In this document: positions 15,135-25,292 of the stretch, piece after piece
Layout of the letters: every line of letters begins with the position of its first letter
Numbering within the stretch: position 1 is the first letter of the stretch
Assembly: GCA_017853205.1 (NCBI GenBank)
Contig: JAFMKB010000017.1
Location: 1 to 43,126, forward strand
Source: Gammaproteobacteria bacterium
GTDB taxonomy: Bacteria > Pseudomonadota > Gammaproteobacteria > Pseudomonadales > Pseudohongiellaceae
Length of the DNA: 43,126 bases
Reading direction: 5' to 3'
Notes under the pieces: model-generated
Told to the model about the DNA's origin: nothing
What the model saw: only the letters and a program-made list of their open reading frames with translations
The model's database searches: none
Program-made: the position numbers and the translations under genes

Positions 15135-17240
15135 ATGTCCAATGTAGTGAGCTATCAAGTCGTCGACAATATCGGCGTTATAAGCGTGAACAATCCACCC
15201 GTCAACGCCCTCGCGCAGGTAGTCCGTGCTGGCATACTTGAAGCTGTGACAGCGGCACAAAGCGATGCGACCGACGCCTTAGTTCTTCGCTGCGAGGGAC
15301 GGACTTTTATTGCTGGCGCCGATATCACCGAATTCGGCAAGCCGCCACAAGCCCCGGGGCTGCCCGAAGTGCTCGGCGCTATCGAAAACTCTACTAAACC
15401 GGTTATTGCGGCTATACACGGTACGGCTCTTGGTGGCGGCTTCGAAGTATCACTTGCGTGTCATTACCGCTGCGCTATCGCTTCGGCAAAAGTAGGATTG
15501 CCAGAAGTAAAGCTTGGACTTCTCCCAGGCGCGGGCGGCACGCAGCGTGTTCCTCGTATTGCTGGTGTGAAGGTTGCGCTGGACATGATTACCTCTGGTA
15601 ATCCAATCGCTGCTGAGAAAGCGAAATCGCTCAATCTGATCGACGAGGTCGTGGCAGGCGATGACGTTCAGGCAGGCGCGATAGCCTATGCAAAAGAGCT
15701 CGTCGCATCTGGCGCACCCCTTAAGCGTATCCGCGATATTACGATCGATCCTGCTACGGTCGAACCTGGTTTCTTTGACGCGGCGCGTAAGCAGCTTGCT
15801 GCGCGAGCTCGCGGACAGATCGCACCTGATCGTATCGTGTCATGTATCGAGGCAGCGGTGGGACAATCAATGGATGCGGGCCTCGATCGTGAACGCGAGC
15901 TTTTTATGGAATTAGTTAGCTCTCCCGAATCTGCTGCAATGCGTCATATCTTCTTCGCCGAGCGTCAGGCGGCAAAGATTAAGGATCTTCCGCGCGACAC
16001 CTCCCTGCGTGAGGTAAAGAAAGTTGCGGTTATCGGCGGCGGCACTATGGGCGGCGGCATCGCAATGTGTTTTGCGAACGTGGGCATCAATGTTGTTATG
16101 GTTGAGATTAACGACGAGGCACTCGCACGCGGTCTCGGCATCATCGAGAAGAACTACGCAATCACGATGAAAAAAGGCAAGCTTACCGAGGCGCAGGTGG
16201 CGCAGTGCATGGGCGCGATAAGCGGGACCACAGACTACGGCGATCTTGCCGATGTTGATTTGGTTATCGAGGCTGTTTTCGAAAACTTAGAGCTAAAGAA
16301 AGAAATATTCGCGAAGCTCGATGCAGTGTGTAAGCCAGGCGCAATTCTTGCGAGTAATACCTCTTACCAAGACATCGATGCTATTGCCGCTGCAACCAAG
16401 CGTCCGCAGGATGTGCTCGGCATGCATTTCTTCAGCCCAGCCAATGTAATGAAACTGCTCGAAGTGGTGCGTGGTGAGAAGACTGCGAACGATGCACTAG
16501 CAACTTCGATGGCTATTGGTAAGAAAATTGGCAAGGTGTGTGCATTGTCGCGCGTCTGCTACGGATTTATCGGTAACCGCATGCTTGGAGGCTATGGCCG
16601 TGAGTCACAAATGCTGCTGCTCGATGGTTGCACCCCGGCTCAGGTTGACTCAGCACTCGAAGGCTTCGGGATGGCGATGGGGCCTCTCGCGATGGGCGAT
16701 CTCGCAGGTCTCGACGTTGGCTATAAAGCACGTGAGGGACGAACAGATCTCCCCAACGACCCTAAGCTTTACCGTATGGGCACAGTGCTCGTCGAGATGG
16801 GTCGCTTCGGACAAAAAACAGGCGCAGGATTCTATAAATACGATCCTGCCACTCGTGCACGCATGAATGACCCAGAGATTGAAGCGCTGATTAAATCAGA
16901 AGCGGCTGCCTTGGGTGTCGAACAGCGCGAGGTTAGCGAGCAAGAGATTCTTGAGCGTTGTTTATACCCGCTGATCAACGAAGGCGCGCTTATTCTCGAA
17001 GAGGGTATTGCGCAGCGGCCGAGCGATATCGACGTTGTCTATGTGTTCGGTTATGCGTTCCCAGCGCCTAAAGGTGGGCCAATGCACTACGCAGATCACG
17101 TGGGTCTGAAAAACGTTTACGACAAGATCTGTGAATTTCGAGACCGCTATGGCGAAGACTATTGGAAACCAGCACCACTGCTCGAAAAATTGGCGAAGGA
17201 AGGGAAAACCTTCGCGCAATGGGGAGCCGAGCAGGAGTAA
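15135..17240 (+). CDS. Bifunctional enoyl-CoA hydratase / 3-hydroxyacyl-CoA dehydrogenase (FadJ/FadB-like)
   Basis: 701 residues. The N-terminal crotonase domain (about 1-185) has the oxyanion loop HGTALGGGFEV and Glu104/Glu124 in the catalytic positions. A linker is followed by the NAD-binding domain (GGGTMGGG at 301-308) and the HADH active site HFFSP with His431. The C-terminal HADH domain is duplicated (KVCALSRVCYGFIGNRML and YPLINEGALILEEGIA). It hydrates enoyl-CoA and oxidises the 3-hydroxyacyl-CoA, feeding the thiolase upstream. ATG 15135 (AAGGAAA upstream) is the family start; the open frame extends back into the thiolase gene but that is shadow sequence. Confidence 0.93.
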   Translation: MSNVVSYQVVDNIGVISVNNPPVNALAQVVRAGILEAVTAAQSDATDALVLRCEGRTFIAGADITEFGKPPQAPGLPEVLGAIENSTKPVIAAIHGTALGGGFEVSLACHYRCAIASAKVGLPEVKLGLLPGAGGTQRVPRIAGVKVALDMITSGNPIAAEKAKSLNLIDEVVAGDDVQAGAIAYAKELVASGAPLKRIRDITIDPATVEPGFFDAARKQLAARARGQIAPDRIVSCIEAAVGQSMDAGLDRERELFMELVSSPESAAMRHIFFAERQAAKIKDLPRDTSLREVKKVAVIGGGTMGGGIAMCFANVGINVVMVEINDEALARGLGIIEKNYAITMKKGKLTEAQVAQCMGAISGTTDYGDLADVDLVIEAVFENLELKKEIFAKLDAVCKPGAILASNTSYQDIDAIAAATKRPQDVLGMHFFSPANVMKLLEVVRGEKTANDALATSMAIGKKIGKVCALSRVCYGFIGNRMLGGYGRESQMLLLDGCTPAQVDSALEGFGMAMGPLAMGDLAGLDVGYKAREGRTDLPNDPKLYRMGTVLVEMGRFGQKTGAGFYKYDPATRARMNDPEIEALIKSEAAALGVEQREVSEQEILERCLYPLINEGALILEEGIAQRPSDIDVVYVFGYAFPAPKGGPMHYADHVGLKNVYDKICEFRDRYGEDYWKPAPLLEKLAKEGKTFAQWGAEQE

Positions 17241-17322
17241 TTTCTGTGCTGAACCTTAATGGCTGTGCGGTGCAATGGCGCGTCGCACAGCTCCCCTTTC
17301 CGAAATAGGCCAGGAGGTCATC

Positions 17323-18360
17323 ATGCTCTCATTCGAAACTACTACACCAGGCGGTCCTCTCGCCGCAGTCGAATCTGAAATTCCGCAGCCACAAGGCACT
17401 GAAGTTATCGTTAAAATGTTGGCCTGCGGAGTGTGTCATTCCGATATTCATATGCACGACGGAGTGTTCGATCTGGGTCACGGCAAACAGCTAGAGGTTG
17501 GACGACCCGGCATGGTACTAGGCCATGAAATTTTCGGCGAAGTCGTTGCGATTGGCCCCGAATGTGAAGGCGCTGCAGTCGGCGATCGCCGTGTGGTTTA
17601 TCCTTGGATAGGCTGCGGTGAATGTGCGTCATGTCTGCGCGGCGATGAAAATCTCTGCACGCCAGGTCGCGCGCTAGGTATCGCGGCTAAAGGCGGCTTT
17701 GCCGAATATGTATCGGTACCGCATTCTCGCTATCTGTTCGACAAAGGCGAGGTAAGCGACAGTCTTGCAGCGACCTATGCCTGTTCCGGCCTTACTGCTT
17801 ACAGTGCGTTAAACAAGTTAGGTGAATTGGGCAAGGGCGATGAGGTTGTAATCATCGGTGCAGGTGGCGTCGGTATGATGGCGATTCAGATCGCCTTATC
17901 TAAGGGAATAGATCCAATTGTTGCCGATATCGATGAAGCTAAACTCGCCGCGGCGAGGGAATTGGGCGTAACTCGCACATTCGATTCGGGTGACCCGCAA
18001 TCTGGCAAAGAAATTCGTAAGTCGACCGGTGGCGCTTATGCAGTGCTCGACTTCGTGGGCGCTGAAGCTTCAGTTAACTATGGTCTTGGATGTCTTCGCA
18101 AGGGCGGCATGATAATCATTGTTGGTCTCTACGGGGGTTCTCTTAATATTCCTATCCCATTCTTACCTATGAACGCGCGTGTTATCCAAGGCAGCTATGT
18201 CGGCACGCTTAAAGATATGGGTGAACTCATGGAACTGGTTCGAGCAGGGAAAATTGATCCCATAGAAATTCATGAACGCCCTTTGGCCGAAGCTGAGGCA
18301 GCACTTGCCGACCTCAAAGCGGGTAAGGTGCGCGGGCGACAAGTGCTCGTAAATACCTAG
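17323..18360 (+). CDS. Zinc-dependent MDR alcohol dehydrogenase
   Basis: 345-residue medium-chain dehydrogenase. The catalytic zinc site includes CGVCHSD and GHE, the structural zinc lobe is CGECASCLRGDENLC, and the cofactor motif is GAGGVGMMA. Asp after the second strand (VADID) suggests NAD over NADP. ATG 17323 follows a strong AGGAGG. It resembles the group containing 6-hydroxycyclohexenecarbonyl-CoA dehydrogenase, so it may act on a hydroxyacyl-CoA rather than on a free alcohol, which would fit its position between FadJ-like and ACAD genes. Substrate unproven. Confidence 0.88.
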   Translation: MLSFETTTPGGPLAAVESEIPQPQGTEVIVKMLACGVCHSDIHMHDGVFDLGHGKQLEVGRPGMVLGHEIFGEVVAIGPECEGAAVGDRRVVYPWIGCGECASCLRGDENLCTPGRALGIAAKGGFAEYVSVPHSRYLFDKGEVSDSLAATYACSGLTAYSALNKLGELGKGDEVVIIGAGGVGMMAIQIALSKGIDPIVADIDEAKLAAARELGVTRTFDSGDPQSGKEIRKSTGGAYAVLDFVGAEASVNYGLGCLRKGGMIIIVGLYGGSLNIPIPFLPMNARVIQGSYVGTLKDMGELMELVRAGKIDPIEIHERPLAEAEAALADLKAGKVRGRQVLVNT

Positions 18361-18389
18361 CGGCAAAAACATAGCAGAGGAGTAAAAAG

Positions 18390-19628
18390 GTGCAAGCAAT
18401 TGCTCAGTTAGAAGAGTTTAGACAAGAAACGCGTGCGTGGCTCGAGGCAAATTGCCCTGCCTCCATGCGCACGCCTATGGTTGACGCCGAAGTTGTTTGG
18501 GGAGGACGCAAGGCAACATTCGTTAACCCGGAGAGCAAAATATGGCTAGAGCGCATGGCTGATAAAGGGTGGACTACACCTACCTGGCCAAAAGAATACG
18601 GCGGTGGCGGGCTGAGCAAAGAGGAGTCGATAATCCTCTCGCAGGAAATGGCTCGGATAAATGCGCGTCCACCGCTAAATAGTTTCGGTATCAGTATGCT
18701 CGGTCCAGTACTTCTTGAGTCTGGCACCCATGAACAAAAAATGGAGCACATTCCTAAGATCGTCCGTGGAGAGATTCGCTGGTGTCAGGGGTATTCTGAG
18801 CCGGGATCTGGATCCGACTTGGCAAGTCTTAACACCAAAGCGGTTCTCGACGGCGATGAGTATGTTATCAACGGCTCCAAAGTGTGGACCTCCTACGCAG
18901 ATAAAGCGGATTGGATTTTTTGCCTCGTACGCACCGATAGCGAAGTGCCTAAACACGCAGGGATCAGCTTCATCCTCTTCGACATGGATGCGCCAGGCGT
19001 AACGACGAAGCCTATTAAGCTTATCAGCGGAATGTCGCCTTTCTGCGAGACATTTTTTGATAATGCGCGTGCGAAAGCCTCCAACCTGGTAGGCGGCCTT
19101 AATAACGGATGGGCGATCGCTAAGCGTCTATTGCAGCATGAGCGCACAATGATTTCCGGCTTCGGTTTGGCGGGTAGTCAAGGTGATCGTGGTGGAACAA
19201 CGTCGACGATGGATAGCGTCGAACGGGCGGCGATGCACTACCGTGGTGACACCGATAAGATTTCTGACCCAGGTCTTCGCGATGAAATTGCACAATTTAA
19301 AATAGACAGTGCCGCGTTCGCGCTAACTTCACAGCGTTCTATCGAGGAGTCGAAGCAGGGTCAGGGTCCAAACGCGACATCATCGATGCTCAAAAACTAC
19401 GGGTGCGAGCTTAATAAGCGACGCTATGAATTGCTCCTTTCTTCTCTTGGTAGTCAAGCGCTTGGCTGGGAGGGTGAGGGTTTTGCGAACGATGAGATCG
19501 CCGTGACCCGCGAATGGTTGCGTTCTAAAGCGAACTCGATCGAAGGCGGCACCTCGGAGGTGCAGCTAAACGTGATCGCTAAACGTGTACTGGGTCTACC
19601 GGACATGCTTAGTCTGGTGCAGAAATAG
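18390..19628 (+). CDS. Acyl-CoA dehydrogenase, large-subunit type (second pair)
   Basis: 412-residue ACAD clearly related to the one at 1132. It shares WCQGYSEPGSGSDLASL and ends SIEGGTSEVQLNVIAKRVLGL, again with Gly at the canonical catalytic Glu position and an extra Glu one residue earlier. A segment around residues 250-285 is longer than in the first large subunit. GTG start at 18390 with AGAGGAG 7 bases upstream, 29 bases after the alcohol dehydrogenase. It forms a pair with the next gene. The extra Glu could matter for catalysis; this is inference. Confidence 0.88.
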   Translation: MQAIAQLEEFRQETRAWLEANCPASMRTPMVDAEVVWGGRKATFVNPESKIWLERMADKGWTTPTWPKEYGGGGLSKEESIILSQEMARINARPPLNSFGISMLGPVLLESGTHEQKMEHIPKIVRGEIRWCQGYSEPGSGSDLASLNTKAVLDGDEYVINGSKVWTSYADKADWIFCLVRTDSEVPKHAGISFILFDMDAPGVTTKPIKLISGMSPFCETFFDNARAKASNLVGGLNNGWAIAKRLLQHERTMISGFGLAGSQGDRGGTTSTMDSVERAAMHYRGDTDKISDPGLRDEIAQFKIDSAAFALTSQRSIEESKQGQGPNATSSMLKNYGCELNKRRYELLLSSLGSQALGWEGEGFANDEIAVTREWLRSKANSIEGGTSEVQLNVIAKRVLGLPDMLSLVQK

Positions 19629-19670
19629 AGAAATAACTCGGCGGCAATAGCTTGCGAGCGAGAGAGAATT

Positions 19671-20819
19671 ATGAGTTTAGTATTAAGCGAAGATCAGCAA
19701 TTGTTAAAAGACTCGGCCAAGGCATTCGTCGATCAGAACGCGCCAGTGTCGGTTTTACGGGGACTGCGCGATAGTAAAGATGCGCAAGGCTATGACCAAA
19801 ACCTCTGGCGACAGATGCTCGAACTCGGCTGGGCCGGTATGGCTATCCCCGAAGCGTATGGTGGCTTTGAATTCGGCTATGGCGGCCTAGGTGTAGTCCT
19901 CGAAGAATCGGGTCGTACACTTGTTAGTTCGCCACTCATTGCCACGGTGCTACTTGGCGCCTCTGCAATAAACGAGCTCGGCTCAGAGGTGCAGAAAAGC
20001 GAACTACTACCAAAAGTCGTTAGTGGAGAACTGCTTCTCGCCCTCGCGATCGACGAAAAGCCGCATCATCGGCCTAACCGAATCGAAACGTCAGCAGTCA
20101 AAGCAGGCGACGGCTATGTGCTTAATGGTTGTAAGACGTTCGTACTCGATGGGCATATTGCGAACAAGCTTGTCGTTGTTGCGCGCACATCGGGTGCAAT
20201 CGATGACGAGACGGGCATTAGCCTCTTTTTGGTTGACGCGAATGCTGATGGTGTGTCGATCAATCGCAGCTGGATGGTAGACAGTCGTAACTCTGCAATG
20301 CTTAGTCTCAATGATGTGAAGATTGGTGCCGACGCACTTCTCGGCGCTGAGGGGAATGCTTATCCTGGTCTGACTCGGGTCTTGGATATTGGTCGTATTG
20401 GTGTCGCGGCTGAAATGCTCGGGAGCATGCAGCAGGCATTCGATATCACTCTTGACTACCTGAAACAGCGCGAGCAGTTTGGTGTTCTCATTGGTTCTTT
20501 TCAGGGGTTGCAACATCGCGCCGCCGAAATGTATTCCGAAATCGAATTGTGTAAATCGGCGGTCCGTGCCGCACTCTCTGCCCTCGACGACGCGGAGAAA
20601 ATCGATGCTCAAATCGCTGAGCTCGCCAGTATTGCGAAAGCTAAACTCAGCGAGGTCGCTACCCTCGTGAGCAATGAAGCGGTGCAGATGCACGGTGGCA
20701 TTGGTATGACTGATGAATACGATATCGGTTTTTACATGAAGCGCGCCCGTGTCGCGTCGGCGTTTTTGGGAGACGCACTTTTTCATCGTGATCGTTACGC
20801 GAGCTTAAACGGCTTCTAG
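19671..20819 (+). CDS. Acyl-CoA dehydrogenase, small-subunit type (second pair)
   Basis: 382 residues, related to the subunit at 2386. It has REQFGVLIGSFQGLQHRAAEM and VQMHGGIGMTDEYD, then a short tail ending FHRDRYASLNGF without the YEGTSQ loop. It begins 42 bases after the large subunit, consistent with an alpha2beta2 enzyme. GAGAGA lies before ATG 19671. Together with the thiolase, FadJ-like enzyme and alcohol dehydrogenase it makes a complete acyl-CoA degradation set. Confidence 0.87.
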   Translation: MSLVLSEDQQLLKDSAKAFVDQNAPVSVLRGLRDSKDAQGYDQNLWRQMLELGWAGMAIPEAYGGFEFGYGGLGVVLEESGRTLVSSPLIATVLLGASAINELGSEVQKSELLPKVVSGELLLALAIDEKPHHRPNRIETSAVKAGDGYVLNGCKTFVLDGHIANKLVVVARTSGAIDDETGISLFLVDANADGVSINRSWMVDSRNSAMLSLNDVKIGADALLGAEGNAYPGLTRVLDIGRIGVAAEMLGSMQQAFDITLDYLKQREQFGVLIGSFQGLQHRAAEMYSEIELCKSAVRAALSALDDAEKIDAQIAELASIAKAKLSEVATLVSNEAVQMHGGIGMTDEYDIGFYMKRARVASAFLGDALFHRDRYASLNGF

Positions 20820-20834
20820 ATAAAGGGTTGACGC

Positions 20835-21212
20835 ATGGAAATGGATGAATCGGTCAATGTTTTTGATGAGCTACTCGAGCCCTGCGGGATGAATCCGGTT
20901 ACAGGTTTCTTTCGCGATGGCTGCTGCAATACGAGTGAGATCGATCATGGCTGTCACACGGTTTGCGTTGCGGTAACCGATGAGTTTTTGAATTTTACGC
21001 GCTCACAAGGCAATGATCTGAGCACGCCCGTGCCGGCCTTTGGTTTTCCCGGCCTCAAACCTGGCGACTCTTGGTGTTTGTGTGCGTCGCGTTGGCTTGA
21101 GGCTCACGATGAGGGGAAAGCCCCGCGTGTTTTTCTTCGGCGTACGCACAAAAAAACGCTAGAGACCGTAGCGATGGAAATCCTGCGTAGCTATGCGGTC
21201 GACCTGAGCTGA
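20835..21212 (+). CDS. DUF2237 family protein
   Basis: 125-residue cytoplasmic protein of the DUF2237 family. It has the conserved blocks GFFRDGCCNT, HTVCVAVTDEFL, GNDLSTP, FGFPGLKPGD and CLCASRW. The many conserved cysteines and histidines suggest metal or redox chemistry, but no function is established that I know of. It starts 15 bases after the ACAD small subunit with AAGGG 7 bases before the ATG, so it is part of the same transcript. Confidence 0.88.
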   Translation: MEMDESVNVFDELLEPCGMNPVTGFFRDGCCNTSEIDHGCHTVCVAVTDEFLNFTRSQGNDLSTPVPAFGFPGLKPGDSWCLCASRWLEAHDEGKAPRVFLRRTHKKTLETVAMEILRSYAVDLS

Positions 21213-21347
21213 TCCTCATTGCTATCAATGCTGCGCTGCGTCAGGCTACCTGTCGAATATCGAGTTTTAGAAATGCGGAAGCGCAGCGAAACAGAACTAA
21301 ATCCTCTTTTAGAAGGCGCGCCAATAGGGCGGCGAGTGAGGCGGCTG

Positions 21348-22196
21348 ATGAAGCCGCTGAACCGCGCCGCGCTGCTAGCCATGCTGTTGCTGTTCGTTAG
21401 CTGTTCGACGGCGCAGCTAGCGGGACAGGTGACGAAGCCGGCCCAAATAGTCAAACCCCTCAATGATGCTCAGAGAGTCGCCAGTGGTTTTTCTGGGGGT
21501 GTTTTTTTACTCGACGGCGAGACAGGTGACGTGTTCGCAACGAACGAGCAGTGGCTCGTGCGAGCAGCCATTCCCGCATCCACTTTTAAGGTATTTAGTT
21601 CGCTTGCCGCGCTTGAATCTGGCGTCGTCGCCTCGACAGATCAAATCATCCGCCTACCTCACTATACAAGCACCCGAGAGGAAATTAACAGAGACCTCGA
21701 TTTTGCTAGCGCCTTCGCGCTGTCGGCATTACCTCACTATCAACACTTGGTACGAAAAATTGGTGCTGAGAGGATGCAGTCCTATCTCGACATCGCTGGC
21801 TACGGAAATCGCTCAATCGGCGGGGGTGTTGACCAGTTTTGGATAAGCGGTGATCTGCGCATCACGCCTCTCGAACAGCTCGAGTTTCTTCAGCGTCTCT
21901 ATCGTGCCGATCTACCCTTCAGGCAAGAGGTCATAGCGCAGGTTAAACAGATAATGCAGCGAGTAGAATATGGCGGTAGAGTCTATGGAAAAACAGGGTG
22001 GGCGACTGCGGCGGATGGACTGCACACTGGCTGGTCGGTGGGGTGGCTTGAACGCGAAGCAAAAGAACCTCTGTATTTCGCTACCCTTTTGCAAACGACG
22101 ACGCCGGGCGACGGCTTCCTTACTGCTCGTATGGAATTATCATTAGCGGCGCTAGCAGAAGTCGACCCGAGGCTAAAGGAAGTCGATGTGCACTAA
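21348..22196 (+). CDS. Class D (OXA-type) beta-lactamase homologue
   Basis: 282 residues with an N-terminal hydrophobic segment ending FVSC (Cys19), a possible lipoprotein or signal peptide. Class D motifs are present: STFK (78-81) with the lysine that is carbamylated in OXA enzymes, SAL (126-128) in place of SxV, YGN (152-154), the Trp of DQFW (165) that contacts the carbamate and KTG (215-217). It should act in the periplasm as a serine beta-lactamase or a related acyl-serine enzyme. ATG 21348 has GAGG before it; the open frame upstream would add 43 charged residues before the signal. Spectrum cannot be told from sequence. Confidence 0.85.
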   Translation: MKPLNRAALLAMLLLFVSCSTAQLAGQVTKPAQIVKPLNDAQRVASGFSGGVFLLDGETGDVFATNEQWLVRAAIPASTFKVFSSLAALESGVVASTDQIIRLPHYTSTREEINRDLDFASAFALSALPHYQHLVRKIGAERMQSYLDIAGYGNRSIGGGVDQFWISGDLRITPLEQLEFLQRLYRADLPFRQEVIAQVKQIMQRVEYGGRVYGKTGWATAADGLHTGWSVGWLEREAKEPLYFATLLQTTTPGDGFLTARMELSLAALAEVDPRLKEVDVH

Positions 22197-22295
22197 ATTA
22201 AGCTGCCAAGAGCAGGACTTCGTAGGTAGACTGGGTGACTCGGGCAACCTATGTGGCCGAGGAAATTACAAGCGGGCTTTTCTGGAGGGTTATTA

Positions 22296-24815
22296 ATGAA
22301 GAATTCGGTGACGATAAAAGCGTGTTCTATTCTATTTTTTAGTGTGGCGCTGCTGTCGAGCGCGGCCGCGCAGGTACCTATTATTCAGCCAGGTGCACCG
22401 GGCCAGCCAAGCCGCCAAATTACCATCGAAGAAGCCTCTGATCTTGCCAGCCTCAGCTTTACCGATGCTGACGTGAAATTTATGCAGGGGATGATCATGC
22501 ATCATTCTCAAGCGCTACAAATGGCCGCGTTGGTTGAGACACGAAGCTCTCGTGAAGCCATCCAACTGATGGCGCTGCGCATCTCGCTCTCTCAAGATGA
22601 CGAGATTGTGATGATGGAGGACTGGTTGGCAGAGCGAGGTTTGCCGCGTGCTATGCCGATGGCAGAGATGCAGGCGATGGCTGAAAATCCCGAGATGATG
22701 CCCGGGATACTGACCGAGGCGGAGCTTAACGAACTCGCCGGATTAGCCGGACAAGAATTCGATTCGCGCTTTCTTCAGTTAATGATCAAACACCACGAGG
22801 GGGCAATAAGCATGGTCGATCGATTGCTCGACCAACCCGGTACTGCTCAAGATTCTGTGCTTTTTGCATTCACTACAGATGTGACTTCAGACCAGACCAG
22901 CGAGATAGAGCGCATGAGCGCGATGCTTGCCGGATTCTCCCCCGATCCTCGAGTAAACCTCAAACCTGGGTACGATGACGCTGGGCAGGCGGCACTTAAT
23001 ATGCGTTTGCTTGCTGCGTTGCCGAAGCCCGACGGCTTTTTTGACCCAGATAATCCTCAGGGGCTGCCTATGAGACGAGCGCGGCCTCAGGCAATACAAT
23101 CCTCCCAGACAGTAGAGGAGTCGAGCGCTGAAGACGATGCGATTCAAAACGGCACAACAATTGAAACGCTGACCAACGCAGCAGACGAAGGCGTCGTTCC
23201 TGCCGATACAGAGGACGAGACGGCGGAGCCTCGGCCGAGCCTGATGAATTTCGCAAACACCGATTTGGTGTTTGCCGGAGATGTTGTTGTAGCAGGTAAC
23301 TATCACGGCTTTAACGCCTACGATATTTCGTTACCGCGCGAACCTAAGTTACTCAGCTCAGTTGTCTGCCCGGGCGGGCAGGGGGACGTCTCTGTGATTG
23401 GCGATCTGCTGATCATGTCGGTTGAGCAGACTCGCGGACGACTGGACTGCGGGCTCCAAGGTGTAGCTGAGCCGGAAAGCGCTGAGCGCTTCCGCGGGAT
23501 ACGCATCTTCGACATAAGTGATTTTAGAATGCCTATTCAAGTGGGTGCAGTGCAGACCTGCCGCGGCTCGCATACCCATACGGTCGTTACTGACCCCGAT
23601 GACTCGGGAAATCTTTACATTTATGGATCGGGAACAAGCTCCGTGCGCCCGGGCGAAGAGCTCGACGGCTGCTACGATGAATCACCCTATGAGAATCCTG
23701 AATCGGCGCTTTTTCGCATTGATGTAATTCAGATTCCTGTTAACGACCCCGCCTCAGCGCGCGTAGTTAACCGACCGACAATATTTTCGGATCCTGCCTC
23801 GGGTGTTATTGCGGGTCTCTGGGAAGGTGGTGACCATGGTCCTGGGACACAAACGACGCGCGAAACAAACCAGTGTCACGATATTACGGCCTATCCCGAG
23901 GTGGGTCTCGCAGCAGGTGCTTGTTCGGGTAATGGCATCCTGTTAAATATCTCAGACCCTGCCAACCCTACCCGAGTAGCAGAGGTCATTGACCCGGGCT
24001 TCGCCTATTGGCACTCGGCCACTTTCAGTAATGATGGTCGTAAAGTGGTGTTCACGGATGAGTGGGGCGGCGGTTCTCGTCCGCGCTGCCGAGCATCTGA
24101 CCCGCTAACGTGGGGTGCAGACGCTATTTACGATATTGTCGATAATCAGATGCAGTTCCGCAGCTACTTCAAAATGCCTGCGCCGCAGACCGACCAAGAG
24201 AACTGCGTCGCGCATAATGGCTCGCTCGTCCCTGTCCCAGGTCGTGACATTATGGTTCAGGCTTGGTATCAGGGCGGGATTTCGGTTTTCGATTTCACAG
24301 ATTCCTCGAACCCCCAAGAAATTGCTTTCTTCGACCGTGGGCCAGTCGATGCCGAAGAACTAATTCTCGGTGGATATTGGTCAGCTTACTGGTTTGAAGG
24401 ACTCATCTATGGAACTGAAATCGCACGCGGCTTCGATGTCTTCGAACTCTTGCCGAGTGATTTCATTAGCGAAAATGAAATCGCCGCTGCATCGCTGCGA
24501 AGCTCGGGCGGTACGTTTAATGCCCAACGCCAAGAGCAACACGTATGGCCGGCCGAACCAGTTGTCGCACTTGCCTATCTCGATCAGTTACTGCGCAGCG
24601 AAGTGGTGACATCGGATACGGCAGAAGACCTCAGCGCAGTGCTTGGCGATGCGCAGGAGCGTTTAGACAACAACGTTCGCGACGATCGAGTTGCAGGCAA
24701 ACTTAGGTCGCTGGCTGTGTCCTTCGACACAGAAGCGGAGTCCTCGCGCGGCAGAACACGCGATCGTTTTGAATTGCTCAGCGATTCGCTAGAGGCTATT
24801 GCAGAGAAACTCTAA
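22296..24815 (+). CDS. Secreted DUF305 - LVIVD-repeat fusion protein
   Basis: 839 residues. A signal peptide (cleavage near SAAAQ, about residue 25) is followed by a DUF305 domain with its two His-rich helices ([13 protein letters not shown] around 62-74 and [12 protein letters not shown] around 162-173). Then come an acidic, Glu/Asp/Thr-rich linker (about 280-310) and a beta-propeller-like region with LVIVD-type repeats ([42 protein letters not shown]). A helical C-terminal tail of about 100 residues ends the protein. DUF305 proteins include periplasmic copper binders, so metal binding is possible. Conserved His, Cys and Asp in the propeller (SHTHTV, HNGSLV) fit a metal or enzyme site. GGAGGG precedes ATG 22296. 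Confidence 0.8.
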   Translation: MKNSVTIKACSILFFSVALLSSAAAQVPIIQPGAPGQPSRQITIEEASDLASLSFTDADVKFMQGMIMHHSQALQMAALVETRSSREAIQLMALRISLSQDDEIVMMEDWLAERGLPRAMPMAEMQAMAENPEMMPGILTEAELNELAGLAGQEFDSRFLQLMIKHHEGAISMVDRLLDQPGTAQDSVLFAFTTDVTSDQTSEIERMSAMLAGFSPDPRVNLKPGYDDAGQAALNMRLLAALPKPDGFFDPDNPQGLPMRRARPQAIQSSQTVEESSAEDDAIQNGTTIETLTNAADEGVVPADTEDETAEPRPSLMNFANTDLVFAGDVVVAGNYHGFNAYDISLPREPKLLSSVVCPGGQGDVSVIGDLLIMSVEQTRGRLDCGLQGVAEPESAERFRGIRIFDISDFRMPIQVGAVQTCRGSHTHTVVTDPDDSGNLYIYGSGTSSVRPGEELDGCYDESPYENPESALFRIDVIQIPVNDPASARVVNRPTIFSDPASGVIAGLWEGGDHGPGTQTTRETNQCHDITAYPEVGLAAGACSGNGILLNISDPANPTRVAEVIDPGFAYWHSATFSNDGRKVVFTDEWGGGSRPRCRASDPLTWGADAIYDIVDNQMQFRSYFKMPAPQTDQENCVAHNGSLVPVPGRDIMVQAWYQGGISVFDFTDSSNPQEIAFFDRGPVDAEELILGGYWSAYWFEGLIYGTEIARGFDVFELLPSDFISENEIAAASLRSSGGTFNAQRQEQHVWPAEPVVALAYLDQLLRSEVVTSDTAEDLSAVLGDAQERLDNNVRDDRVAGKLRSLAVSFDTEAESSRGRTRDRFELLSDSLEAIAEKL

Positions 24816-24837
24816 GTCATATTATGGACGTTCAAAA

Positions 24838-25272
24838 ATGACTCTTACCCCTTTCCATATTGCTGTACAGGTGCGTGACATAGAAGAGGCGCGCGAATTT
24901 TACGGTCAGAAAATGGGCTTTCCTGAAGGAAGAAGCGCATCTGACTGGATAGACTTTGATATGTTTGGTCATCAGTTTGTGGTTCATCTGAATCGTGAAC
25001 TTGGCCCGCAGGGCTCAGTGCGCAGCATAGCTAATGCCGTCGATGGGCACGGTGTTCCCGTTCCACATTGTGGCGTTGTGCTAGCGTTTGAGGACTGGGA
25101 GCGTTTTGCTGAGAGAGCACGGGAATTCGTCGACGAATTTGTGATTGAGCCCTATGTGAGATTCGCTGGCGAAGTCGGCGAGCAAGGCACGATGTTTTTC
25201 TGTGACCCTAGCGGCAACGCATTAGAATTTAAGGGATTTAAGGATATCGCTTCGCAGCTATTCGCGAAGTAA
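24838..25272 (+). CDS. VOC (glyoxalase/dioxygenase-fold) family protein
   Basis: 144-residue vicinal-oxygen-chelate protein with the usual two beta-alpha-beta-beta-beta modules. His7 (FHIAV), the HQFVVHL segment and the C-terminal Glu in GNALEFKGF are at the positions of the metal ligands in this fold. The first Met after the previous stop with matching family start is 24838, although its ribosome binding site is weak. Reaction unknown; it could be a lyase, dioxygenase or binding protein. Confidence 0.8.
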   Translation: MTLTPFHIAVQVRDIEEAREFYGQKMGFPEGRSASDWIDFDMFGHQFVVHLNRELGPQGSVRSIANAVDGHGVPVPHCGVVLAFEDWERFAERAREFVDEFVIEPYVRFAGEVGEQGTMFFCDPSGNALEFKGFKDIASQLFAK

Positions 25273-25292
25273 TTCCCTAACAGGGAGCCAGC

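Noticed and set aside
20091..20786. Long open frame (231 codons) on the - strand
   Set aside because: It is antisense to the well-supported ACAD small subunit and has no family-like motifs or ribosome binding site.
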